From assembly GCA_043497085.1 (NCBI GenBank), contig JBIEKI010000020.1: 64,000 nt of DNA. One strand, 5' to 3'. Below the pieces are notes generated by a model. It ran no database searches, was not told where the DNA came from, and saw only the letters and a program-made list of their open reading frames with translations. The translations under genes and the position numbers were made by a program. Positions 51,206 through 58,994 of this stretch are shown one piece after another; positions within the stretch are counted from its first letter, which is position 1, and every line of letters begins with the position of its first letter. The stretch comes from Thalassobacillus sp043497085 (GTDB taxonomy: Bacteria; Bacillota; Bacilli; Bacillales; Halobacillaceae).

Positions 51206-51384
51206 GGTACGGAGGGGAACGGCGAGACTCCTCAAAAATGCTACGCATTTTCTTCGTGCGTGGGTTAAGTCAGGATGAAAATTCAAAGTCCTGCGGGATG
51301 AAAATGACAGGTGAGACCCCGGAAGACGAAGTCTGAGGAGGCTCAGCGCATGCCCGCGGAAAGGGAGTCGTTCCCCTCCGTACC
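51206..51384 (+). repeat. Intergenic hairpin repeat, copy E3
   Basis: Perfect 16-bp terminal inverted repeats, GGTACGGAGGGGAACG (51206-51221) and its complement (51369-51384), bound a related core (GGCGAGACTCC; TGCCCGCGGAAAGGGAGTCG). About 58 bp between 51232 and 51289 look inserted relative to the family. Outside the element, ATTTCAAGAT (51183) and ATCTTGGAAT (51401) continue the symmetry. The 725-base gap holds no gene that I can see. Confidence 0.75.
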
Positions 51385-51482
51385 GTTTTTCAGATACACA
51401 TCTTGGAATCGAGTGTTCAGATTTAAATGAGCTGAGTATTTTACTATGTAGGGTTTGCATAAGTGGTAGATACAAACCAGAA

Positions 51483-51516
51483 AAAGATGATTCCGTTTTA
51501 TGACGAAATCATCTTT
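51483..51516 (-). terminator. Terminator of the ParM-like operon
   Basis: AAAGATGATT pairs with AATCATCTTT. On minus it is followed by TTTCT. Confidence 0.8.
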
Positions 51517-51543
51517 TATGATAGCCGATATGAAGAAAAGATG

Positions 51544-51915
51544 CTAACCACCGAAAGCTTCCAGTACATCATCCACTTCCCGCAGGTCCAGTTCTTTTTG
51601 GCGAGCCGACAAGACATGCTGGATGCTGCGTGGCTCTGGCTTCGTAGTGTAACCGGATTGCAGCATCGCTTTGATGCTTGCTAATTCCTTTAAGATGTCG
51701 CTGTCACCATTCTTTTTCGTTCCAGAAGAAGAAAAATAATGATCCAGCGCCGAGAAAACTAAATGCACGAGTGTGCTGTTATGCGCGTGATAGGCGAGTT
51801 GCTCCTTTATTTCTTCAGAAATGGCGTAAGAATCACCGGTTTTGATGTCGATGTATTCATCGGGAAGCGTGATCGCCACCCGATTGACATAATCGGTATA
51901 GGTTTTATCAGGCAT
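51544..51915 (-). CDS. Small partner protein of the ParM-like actin (unknown)
   Basis: This protein of about 123 residues is encoded directly after the actin-like gene; its start codon lies 6 bases past that stop. It has an N-terminal part with VNRVAITLPDEYIDIKTGDS, a helical middle and an acidic C-terminus (ELDLREVDDVLEAFGG). Its position corresponds to ParR-type adaptors of segregation actins, but I cannot see a clear ribbon-helix-helix motif. ATG 51915 is 8 nt from AAGGGTG. Confidence 0.65.
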   Translation of the reverse strand: MPDKTYTDYVNRVAITLPDEYIDIKTGDSYAISEEIKEQLAYHAHNSTLVHLVFSALDHYFSSSGTKKNGDSDILKELASIKAMLQSGYTTKPEPRSIQHVLSARQKELDLREVDDVLEAFGG

Positions 51916-51920
51916 GATCA

Positions 51921-53114
51921 TCACCCTTCAGTGGTCACATAATCAAGTGCTTCTTCCTGGTGCTGCTTTTTCATTTCATTCATCTGTGCCAGGATGAGGA
52001 GGCCGATGACATTCAGTTTTTCCAGGTCCTCCGGAAATGACAACTCAATCGGACGTCCTTTTTCCCTCCATTTGACGGCCGCTTCAAGGATTTGCTTTTG
52101 AGCAAGTTTAGCGGCTCCGCCGACAGCAATATACCGGGCTGCTCCTTTAATTTCATTCGAGCTGTTACGAACCCGGTCGAAAAGCTCGAGGTATTTGATT
52201 GCCATCGATTTCAACTGAGGAATGACGTATTTGCTGATGTCTTTTTTTACTCCGGCGAATGGTTCGACATACCATTCCGACTGTCCTGCATAAAGCTTTT
52301 CTTCCAGTTCTGCTCTGGAATCAAATTTATACAGCTCATTTTTGCTTACCTTTTGAATAATGATATCCAGGAATGGATTGATGCCGAACGGTTCTCCTTC
52401 AATCGATGCTACGGGTTTATTATTTTTTATTCCAACGAAGTCAACCGAATCCCCGCCCAAGTCGCCAATGATGACGCCTTTTTCAGAGTCTTTGACAAGC
52501 GAATCATCTTTGATGGTCAAATCGTCGATGTGACGTGTCATTCCAAGGTAGGCACAAGCACCCTCGGCACCGACAATGACATCTTTAATGTTGATTTTTA
52601 CGGCTACTTCTTTCGGTTCATCGATTCCAGGAACTTTATGGAAAATGATGGTATGGGTCCCAACCAGACATTCTCTCAGTGGCTGTTTCTTTTGCTTGAA
52701 TTGGGTAGTAGGTAAAGACACGGCCAGCTGGTCGATATCATAGGTGATTTCTGTTTCTTCCGGGTTTGCCAGTAAAGCATGATAGGCAGCAATACCGAAC
52801 AGAAGGATGTACGTACGATCTTCATCTACTTTCTGGTTATTGAAAGAAGTCAAGCTGACATTCCTCTGGCGCGTAGCAGCCTTTCCGGCGTAGTAGATTT
52901 CCCGCTTATTCACGATAGCCTGGCTTTTGACTTCCACGATTAAATTTTCATCGAGTATTACATCTTCTTCGTCGTATGGCAGCTCATAAAATTCTTCATC
53001 GAATAATGCAATGGCGTTCGGCATCTGATATTCACTGATGACGCCATTATCGGATGCCAGCACTTTATACCAGCTGTTACCAATATCAACCGCCAGAAAA
53101 CTTTGTCTATCCAT
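51921..53114 (-). CDS. ParM/StbA family actin-like protein
   Basis: This 397-residue bacterial actin has the phosphate-1 loop FLAVDIGNSWYKVLA at the N-terminus, phosphate-2 VIIGDLGGDSVDFVG (near 220) and the adenosine motif YIAVGGAAKLAQ (near 335). Plasmid ParM-like proteins push DNA copies apart as filaments. Here the gene lies among chromosomal spore-coat genes with a small coupled partner and no replication gene in view. ATG 53114 follows AGGAGG by 8 nt. It could be a domesticated or integrated partition system. Confidence 0.88.
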   Translation of the reverse strand: MDRQSFLAVDIGNSWYKVLASDNGVISEYQMPNAIALFDEEFYELPYDEEDVILDENLIVEVKSQAIVNKREIYYAGKAATRQRNVSLTSFNNQKVDEDRTYILLFGIAAYHALLANPEETEITYDIDQLAVSLPTTQFKQKKQPLRECLVGTHTIIFHKVPGIDEPKEVAVKINIKDVIVGAEGACAYLGMTRHIDDLTIKDDSLVKDSEKGVIIGDLGGDSVDFVGIKNNKPVASIEGEPFGINPFLDIIIQKVSKNELYKFDSRAELEEKLYAGQSEWYVEPFAGVKKDISKYVIPQLKSMAIKYLELFDRVRNSSNEIKGAARYIAVGGAAKLAQKQILEAAVKWREKGRPIELSFPEDLEKLNVIGLLILAQMNEMKKQHQEEALDYVTTEG

Positions 53115-53264
53115 TCTATCTACCTCCTCATTCTGAATTCTATGCAACCATAGGGTGGGCGTGTGCCTGTATTAATTTATATATAAGACCAGACACACTT
53201 GTTCGGCCTGTATAAATTCCACGTATATACTGTCTCATTCATCTATGCCGCATTTCATTCTCTG

Positions 53265-53273
53265 CATAGAATA
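53265..53273 (+). promoter_or_regulatory. Possible sigma-K -10 element of the first CsxC-like gene
   Basis: CATAGAATA matches the sigma-K -10 consensus CATANNNTA. It lies 33 bases before the start codon of a probable coat protein gene. No convincing -35 element could be picked out. Confidence 0.4.
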
Positions 53274-53306
53274 AAGTGTACCTTAAATATAAAGGAGGAA
53301 ATATAA

Positions 53307-54104
53307 ATGAAGAAAGACAAAAACTGTGTAGATGTAAACATGTCTGCATCAGTGGAGCAATGTACGAATACGGATGTTGATCCTGTCGTTAGTCCAGCAT
53401 CTACAGGCTTAATAGCAAGACTTCCTGTTACGCTGGCAGAATTGAATATCAATACGAGCACTTCTGCCAACATTTGCTTCCCGGAACCAGTACTCGAGAT
53501 CAAAGATATCAAGAAAAGAGTGAAAATCATTCAATGTAAGCTGCTTCTTCCAGGAGCAGGAGAAGAGCCATTCGAAGCTGGTGATTATCAATTATTTATC
53601 AGAGGTTTCGTTCGTAAAAATATTCAGTACGCATCACCGACGCTGGATGCCTCAGGAAACTGTGTATCCTCGAAGATGCGTTCCCACACGGTGGATTTGC
53701 CTTTTGAATGTGTAACGACTGTCGCGGCAGACAGCTTCATTACGCCACCGCAGCTTCCTGTTTATAACACACGCAACGAATTTGACTTTTTCCGTGCCCA
53801 GGATTTAGGTCCAGGTCACCCGGAAAAAGATCAGCTATTGTCCAGTGACTTGTCCCAGTACCATCAGGACAGCACGCAGTTCTACAATCAGTTCCCTTAT
53901 TGTGAAATCATCTCCAGCAACATGACACAGTACGATGAAGCAATCGATCGTATGCCATTGCCTGGAAACGACGTACCATTTGAAGAAGGATACTTCCACA
54001 ATATGGTCGAGAAGATGTTCTTACAATTCACGATCAAGGTTCTGCAGAATCAACAAGTCCGTATCGAGTCTTTAGGGCCAGAAACAGGCGCTGCAGGCTG
54101 CTAA
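53307..54104 (+). CDS. CsxC-type spore coat/exosporium protein, paralogue 1
   Basis: This 265-residue protein is of the family I recall as CsxC-like (DUF7852). Its core runs from ARLPVTLAELNINTSTSANI through FPEPVLEIKDIKKRVKIIQC, then LFIRGFVRKNIQYASPT and VDLPFECVTTV. The second half has YPxC-like SQYHQDSTQFYNQFPYCEII and ends near a C-terminal Cys. No signal peptide is present, as usual for coat proteins assembled from the mother cell. AAAGGAGG precedes the ATG. It is the first of four neighbouring paralogues. Confidence 0.8.
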   Translation: MKKDKNCVDVNMSASVEQCTNTDVDPVVSPASTGLIARLPVTLAELNINTSTSANICFPEPVLEIKDIKKRVKIIQCKLLLPGAGEEPFEAGDYQLFIRGFVRKNIQYASPTLDASGNCVSSKMRSHTVDLPFECVTTVAADSFITPPQLPVYNTRNEFDFFRAQDLGPGHPEKDQLLSSDLSQYHQDSTQFYNQFPYCEIISSNMTQYDEAIDRMPLPGNDVPFEEGYFHNMVEKMFLQFTIKVLQNQQVRIESLGPETGAAGC

Positions 54105-54116
54105 TCAAAGTGGAAT

Positions 54117-54154
54117 AAGCATTATTCCCTCTCTGGGGGATAATGCTTTTTTTA
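54117..54154 (+). terminator. Terminator after CsxC-like gene 1
   Basis: AGCATTATTCCC pairs with GGGGATAATGCT, followed by seven T. The rest of the gap up to 54425 holds only a CATA-containing promoter-like stretch near 54368-54395. Confidence 0.85.
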
Positions 54155-54425
54155 TTCATTTGTTTTCAGAAACCAAACAATTGCTTTTCGCATCGCCTGA
54201 ATATGGAGAAATCATCGACACTCTATAGCCCTATATTCTTATAATGTAGCCTATTCCAGACCTTTGATTAGGTGCAAGTCCCTGTATGAACAATAAAATA
54301 TTTTTTTTAAAAAAGGGTTGCGCCTTGCTGTCATGCCATAATTTTTTCAATCCTGAACATTTGGTCATACACATAGGCAAAACAACTACATATGATGAAT
54401 CAACTTGAAACAGGGAGGCCATCCA

Positions 54426-55145
54426 ATGTCTGAACATCATGATCATTGTGAAAAACCTAAACATCGTCACCCGGAGATTTGCATCGGTAAAATCGTCACA
54501 AAAGTACCAGTAGTGCTAGCCGAACTTAACATCCAGGTAGACATGAATGCGGAAATTACATTTCCAGAACCGGTACTTGAAATTAAAGATGTCAAGAAAC
54601 GAGTGAAAATAACCCAATGCCGTCTGTTGCTGCCTAGCGATAAATTATTTATTAAAGGGTTTGTCCGTAAAAATATCCAATATGCGAGCCCAAGTCCGGA
54701 AATTGAAGAAAACACCGCTGAGTCTATTGCGTCAGACCTTCATTCTTTCACGGTAGATATTCCGTTTGAAACGGTCACCGAAATAGAGAAGTACATTACG
54801 AAACCAGTAAGGCCAAAAGTCAATAACAGAGAAGAGTTTGACTTCTTTGTTTCCCAGCCGCTGCCATCGGGTTACCCGGAAAAAGATGAGGTATTGACCA
54901 GTGATCTGTCTCAATATCACCAGGAAAGCAGCCAGTTCTATAATCAGTTGCCTTACTGTGAATTGGTTGCAAGTAAAATCATTGAATGGGATGAAGCCGT
55001 CAATCGGATGCCACTACCAAACGCTTCCCCGATTGCAGAGGGATATTTCACCGAATTAGAAGAAAAAATGGTCTTGGATATTACGATCAAGGTACTGCAG
55101 GAACAACAGTTACGGGTATCATCGACGACCAATGATGGTTGCTGA
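54426..55145 (+). CDS. CsxC-type spore coat/exosporium protein, paralogue 2
   Basis: This 239-residue paralogue of the 53307 protein shares TKVPVVLAELNIQVDMNAEI, FPEPVLEIKDVKKRVKITQC, LFIKGFVRKNIQYASPS and SQYHQESSQFYNQLPYCELV. A short His-rich leader (EHHDHCEKPKHRHPE) replaces the N-terminus of paralogue 1. The C-terminus ends in Cys. ATG 54426 is 7 nt after GGGAGG. The strong identity points to a fairly recent tandem duplication. Confidence 0.8.
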   Translation: MSEHHDHCEKPKHRHPEICIGKIVTKVPVVLAELNIQVDMNAEITFPEPVLEIKDVKKRVKITQCRLLLPSDKLFIKGFVRKNIQYASPSPEIEENTAESIASDLHSFTVDIPFETVTEIEKYITKPVRPKVNNREEFDFFVSQPLPSGYPEKDEVLTSDLSQYHQESSQFYNQLPYCELVASKIIEWDEAVNRMPLPNASPIAEGYFTELEEKMVLDITIKVLQEQQLRVSSTTNDGC

Positions 55146-55161
55146 TAACAGATAATTGACA

Positions 55162-55200
55162 GGAGGGGTTATACTGACAAACTAGTATAATCCCTTCTTT
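55162..55200 (+). terminator. Terminator after CsxC-like gene 2
   Basis: GGGGTTATACT pairs with AGTATAATCCC (one G-U pair), followed by TTCTTTAT. Confidence 0.8.
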
Positions 55201-55297
55201 ATCATCGAAGATTTGGCTTTTGAAGCCATCTATTTCTAGACTCCGATAAGATTGGAGGTGCCAGAAAGGATACAAACGAAGTATTCTTTCCTTAGTT

Positions 55298-56395
55298 ATG
55301 AATGATTATAAACCAATAATGTGGGGATTCAGAGATCGGGATCGTCAGTTTCATTCCAAAAACGATATGAAAGAAAGCAGCAGTTTATATACAGAGGAAA
55401 AGGAATCTTCCAGTTTCCGTGCTGCCTCAGGGCCATTGATCTTTCATCCTCCCAAGGTAAAAGACCGTCAAGTCATGCAGAATGATTCGTCCGAGAAAGA
55501 ACAGGAAGGTTTGATTGTGGAGCATAAAGATGAGAAAGACACAAATTGGGATGAGTTAAGGCTTGCGATTGCAGCTGAAGAATCACCGGAAGCAGCATGG
55601 GAAAGCAAAGAAGAACAGGAAAAAGAAGAAGAGGATGATATAGATGAATTCTACTTTTCCGGTGATGAATCTGAAGAGGAATGGGAAAGTAGTGAAAACA
55701 TGGAAGCCTGCATGGATGACCACCTCCTGGCCTGGCTGGAACCAGTTCCTGAGGCTAAGTGTGAGCAGCAGGAATCGCTAGGGAGTTACCCTTACAGCAG
55801 GAGAGAAGAGGAGTACGAGGAAAGTGAAAAGCGGATCGTTCATTCTTTTACTCCCGGAGGTTCTTGTAGAAGACACGCTCAGACTGAAGTTAAGCTTCCG
55901 GTATGCTTAGCTACTGTAGATGTGGATTTTCAGCTTTTCCGTACGATTGACCTTCCTCTTTCGGTGATGCAATTGAATCAAGTCGAGTGGAAGATCAGTA
56001 CCATCAAAGGAAAAGTGGTCCTGCCTTCCAATACCGTATTCCTTAAACTTACACTTACTGCCACCCTTGAAGTGGTCTGTGATGACCGTTTACAGCAGTT
56101 GAAAATCGATGTACCGGTTGAACGGACACTACAAGCTGATTGGAAGCATGAACCGGTCGTGCCATTCAGTGACTCAGCAGAGTATATGTTCCAGGACAGA
56201 GATGGGGATGGCATTACTCTTCACCGTGAAAGCTTCCATAAGTTTGCGGAAGAGGTACAGTTTGACCTGTATGACTTCCATTTGGTGTCCCATGATGAGA
56301 TCGTATCAAAAGTGTCTGCTACTTGTTTAATGGTGAAAGGAGACGGACTTGTAACCATCGATTTATTACAGCCACAATATGTAATATTGGCTTAA
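55298..56395 (+). CDS. CsxC-related protein with long acidic N-terminal region, paralogue 3
   Basis: This 365-residue protein has an N-terminal 190 residues that are low-complexity and very acidic (KEEQEKEEEDDIDEFYF; SGDESEEEWESSE). The C-terminal 170 residues resemble the CsxC core in diverged form (VKLPVCLATVDVDFQLFRTI; ISTIKGKVVLPSNTVFLKLT; LKIDVPVERT). No ribosome binding site lies within 12 nt of ATG 55298; GGAGGTG is about 37 nt upstream, so the true start is uncertain. It is probably a spore-surface protein by context. Confidence 0.7.
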   Translation: MNDYKPIMWGFRDRDRQFHSKNDMKESSSLYTEEKESSSFRAASGPLIFHPPKVKDRQVMQNDSSEKEQEGLIVEHKDEKDTNWDELRLAIAAEESPEAAWESKEEQEKEEEDDIDEFYFSGDESEEEWESSENMEACMDDHLLAWLEPVPEAKCEQQESLGSYPYSRREEEYEESEKRIVHSFTPGGSCRRHAQTEVKLPVCLATVDVDFQLFRTIDLPLSVMQLNQVEWKISTIKGKVVLPSNTVFLKLTLTATLEVVCDDRLQQLKIDVPVERTLQADWKHEPVVPFSDSAEYMFQDRDGDGITLHRESFHKFAEEVQFDLYDFHLVSHDEIVSKVSATCLMVKGDGLVTIDLLQPQYVILA

Positions 56396-56397
56396 AA

Positions 56398-56428
56398 AAA
56401 GACGCCCCCTAAGGAGACGTCTTTTATA
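56398..56428. terminator. Terminator between CsxC-like genes 3 and 4
   Basis: AAAAGACG pairs with CGTCTTTT between the convergent genes. Confidence 0.75.
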
Positions 56429-56436
56429 AAGCTATA

Positions 56437-57261
56437 TTACTTTCTGACATTATTGATGCGTTCGTTGATACGATCCATCATAGTTTGTTCTTTATGATCC
56501 ATTGCTTCATTATGACTCATTTCATCACCATATGAACCAGAACTGCTGCTTGATGACTCGCAATCGTCCTTTGGATGGTAACCACGTGATGAACGTCTTT
56601 GCTGTGTTTGCAACAGTTTGAACCATAAGTTGATATCCATCTTCTCAGTGATTCTGCTGAAACGGCCAAAACGGTCGTGATCTTTATACAGATCTAATTC
56701 GAAAATATCAGCATATAATAGTTTGCATTCAATTGGCTCATTAAAGAACTCATACGTGAATGAGCCGTTTCTGCAACGGTCAGCTCCATGGTTATGCTTA
56801 TCGAGATAACGGTATTCAGCCGTCAGTGAACTCTTTTGGCTCGCATATTGATCCACATGGTCGAAAACCTCGACTTCATCGCTGCAGGTAAATGGTACAT
56901 CGACACTGTAATCTTTCAGGTTGCCGCTGCAAGCCTCCACATACTGGATGTTTTTATGCACGACTCCAGTTATGAAGAGTTTGACTTTACCATAATTGTA
57001 AGGACTTTTGAAAGCCTCACACTGGGTCAATGAGACATTTTTCTTGATTGCTTTGATTTCTCTTGCTGGTGTTGGTAAATGGACATCTGCCTCAACAGTA
57101 GCTTGAAGGTCTACCTCAGATAGAACTACAGGTACATCTAAATCGTAGTAAGGATAATGACCATCTGCATCACAAGCGACACTCCGAGCTTTAACCTTGT
57201 CACAAGCCATAGCTGGCGGACAATTCTGCTGGTAATTTGTGCAGTTTGTGTTCCTTTTCAT
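56437..57261 (-). CDS. CsxC-type spore coat protein, paralogue 4
   Basis: This 274-residue protein is related to the three plus-strand neighbours: LDVPVVLSEVDLQATVEADV, LPTPAREIKAIKKNVSLTQC, LFITGVVHKNIQYVEAC and VDVPFTCSDEV. It has extra cysteines at the N-terminus (NCTNYQQNCPPAMACDK) and a Ser-rich C-terminal stretch (ESSSSSSGSYGDE) before a helical tail. ATG 57261 is 8 nt after AAGGAG. It is the most diverged of the core-bearing copies and is inverted relative to them. Confidence 0.8.
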   Translation of the reverse strand: MKRNTNCTNYQQNCPPAMACDKVKARSVACDADGHYPYYDLDVPVVLSEVDLQATVEADVHLPTPAREIKAIKKNVSLTQCEAFKSPYNYGKVKLFITGVVHKNIQYVEACSGNLKDYSVDVPFTCSDEVEVFDHVDQYASQKSSLTAEYRYLDKHNHGADRCRNGSFTYEFFNEPIECKLLYADIFELDLYKDHDRFGRFSRITEKMDINLWFKLLQTQQRRSSRGYHPKDDCESSSSSSGSYGDEMSHNEAMDHKEQTMMDRINERINNVRK

Positions 57262-57492
57262 CTTTTCCACTCCTTATTTGGTAATTGCCAAAAGAAGCGT
57301 AGAGAATTAAAACATAACTCTCCTTTCTTTCGACTTACTATTATATATGCGTATAGAGGTAAGAAAGGATGGACTAGTGTAGATGGCTATCAGCATAAAT
57401 TACTCAAAATCAGAAGAAATGAGCATGTAGCCCTGCAAGGTTCATTATTATTAAGGAACTAATTCGCTGTATGTTGTTCGCGCGAAAATTCT

Positions 57493-57533
57493 TATAAAAA
57501 ATAAGCCCTCCCATACAGAATGGAGGGCTTATT
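57493..57533 (-). terminator. Terminator of selU, beyond array E
   Basis: ATAAGCCCTCC pairs with GGAGGGCTTAT. On minus it is followed by TTTTTTAT. The stretch 57262-57490 shows no further gene. Confidence 0.88.
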
Positions 57534-57576
57534 TGAAAGGAGGGAGTATCCAGTAATTATACTGCCGGATATAGTT

Positions 57577-57750
57577 GTCGCGTATCCGTGCCGCTTGTCT
57601 CGTAAATAGGCAGTTTGTCTAGTAAATGCTCTATAATTCGCATAAATTCCCGCTTTTGTCTTGTAAACGTTCGAAATTGTCTAGAAAACACACAAAATTG
57701 TCTAGTATCACATCTACATTGTCTCGTATTCGTCCAGCCTGTCTAGTAAA
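57577..57750 (+). repeat. Phased 20/21-bp array E (9 units, core GTCTAGTAAA)
   Basis: Units start at 57577, 57597, 57617, 57637, 57658, 57679, 57700, 57721 and 57741, giving steps of 20,20,20,21,21,21,21,20. Some units are variants (GTCGCGTATC, TTCGCATAAA, GTCTTGTAAA). The array lies between the selU stop codon and the selU terminator on the minus-strand transcript. Confidence 0.88.
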
Positions 57751-57802
57751 TGGCACGAAAACGATTAGCCCGAGCTCTCCAGCCTGGACCTGCGAAATGG
57801 GC

Positions 57803-58864
57803 TCACCGGGGAAACACTGGATCGCCGGAAGAAAGTTCTTCCGCCAGGCGATCGACATGGTCTTGTACGAGCTCGACAGCTTCCTCCAGCGTTTCAAAAA
57901 AGACATCGCGGATCGTGCCATCATTATCCTTGGCTGCATGCTTATATTTTGGATCATAGTAATGGATAAGCAGCTGCTCGGTGACAGTCCGGTAGTCCTG
58001 TACTGCCAGCGCCTCATCTATAATTACACGGGCTTCAGCGGCAGTGCGTTTACGAATCACTTCCCACGCTTTTTCAATCGCTTTATGATTCTGTTCCGGC
58101 TGGTAGGTGGCAAGAATCGTATCGATACGGACAGGGATGGAAGTATGCACGTGGATACGCGGACCTGCCTGTTTCCCATCGATGATAAATTTAGGGATTT
58201 CAATATTGCCGAGCCGTTTGCTTTCGGATTCGATGATATAGTAGTCCGTTACACTGATTTCCTGGAGCCGCTCCCATAGTCGCACATCAAAATCCTTCTG
58301 GCTGCGGTCGGGCAAATCCACTCGTCCGAACACGGAGCCGCGATGGGCCGCTAATCCTTCGAGATCAAGGACAGGATAGTTTTTCTCCTCAAGCTGCTCC
58401 AAAATTTCCGTTTTTTTGGTGCCTGTCAAACCTTCTAACACGATGAACGTGCGTTGTAGGCTGGCAATGGCCTCGAGGTCTGCCACTACTTTTTTCCGGA
58501 AAGAGCGAATGCCGCCTTCCAGTTGAAAGGTTTTCAGCCCCATCACTTCAAGAACTGTGGCCAGCGTCCGGCTTCGCATGCCGCCCCGCCAGCAATAAAT
58601 GATGATTGGTTTTCCGTTGCTTATTTCTTTGGCGCGCTTATAAAAATCAGGCAATTTTGGCGAAACGAGGGAAATGCCAAGTTCCTTCGCTTCTTCCTTA
58701 CCGACCTGTTTGTACGTAGTACCGACTGTTACACGTTCTTCATTAGAAAAAATCGGCATGTTGATCGCACCGGGGATATGAAATTCCTCGAACTCTTTAG
58801 GCGTACGGACGTCAACCACTGGACAATCCATTTCCAGTGCATCTGTTATGGTCACTCGTTTCAT
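57803..58864 (-). CDS. selU: tRNA 2-selenouridine synthase
   Basis: This 353-residue enzyme (MnmH/SelU, YbbB type) replaces sulfur with selenium at the wobble uridine of some tRNAs via a geranylated intermediate. The N-terminal rhodanese domain has the catalytic cysteine in IYCWRGGMRSRTLA (near 92), and a P-loop domain follows with LEGLTGTKKTEILEQL (near 142). The P-loop reads GTKKT where the common form is G-x-GKT. ATG 58864 follows AGGTGA; an in-frame GTG 58873 is less well placed. No selD is in the window. Array E lies in its 3' region. Confidence 0.92.
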   Translation of the reverse strand: MKRVTITDALEMDCPVVDVRTPKEFEEFHIPGAINMPIFSNEERVTVGTTYKQVGKEEAKELGISLVSPKLPDFYKRAKEISNGKPIIIYCWRGGMRSRTLATVLEVMGLKTFQLEGGIRSFRKKVVADLEAIASLQRTFIVLEGLTGTKKTEILEQLEEKNYPVLDLEGLAAHRGSVFGRVDLPDRSQKDFDVRLWERLQEISVTDYYIIESESKRLGNIEIPKFIIDGKQAGPRIHVHTSIPVRIDTILATYQPEQNHKAIEKAWEVIRKRTAAEARVIIDEALAVQDYRTVTEQLLIHYYDPKYKHAAKDNDGTIRDVFFETLEEAVELVQDHVDRLAEELSSGDPVFPR

Positions 58865-58994
58865 GTATCTCACCTGCTTTATACCTTTATGTGTATGTTC
58901 AGTATAACATGCCTGGCTGGAATTTTTCCTTTGGGGCTCAGTTGGGTTAGAATAGGAAGAAGAAAATATCTGTTCAAGGAAAGGAAATCAGGCA

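Noticed and set aside
7531..57750. Arrays A-E as CRISPR
   Set aside because: The repeat core is only 10-12 bp, degenerate, with 11-bp spacers, and no cas genes are present.
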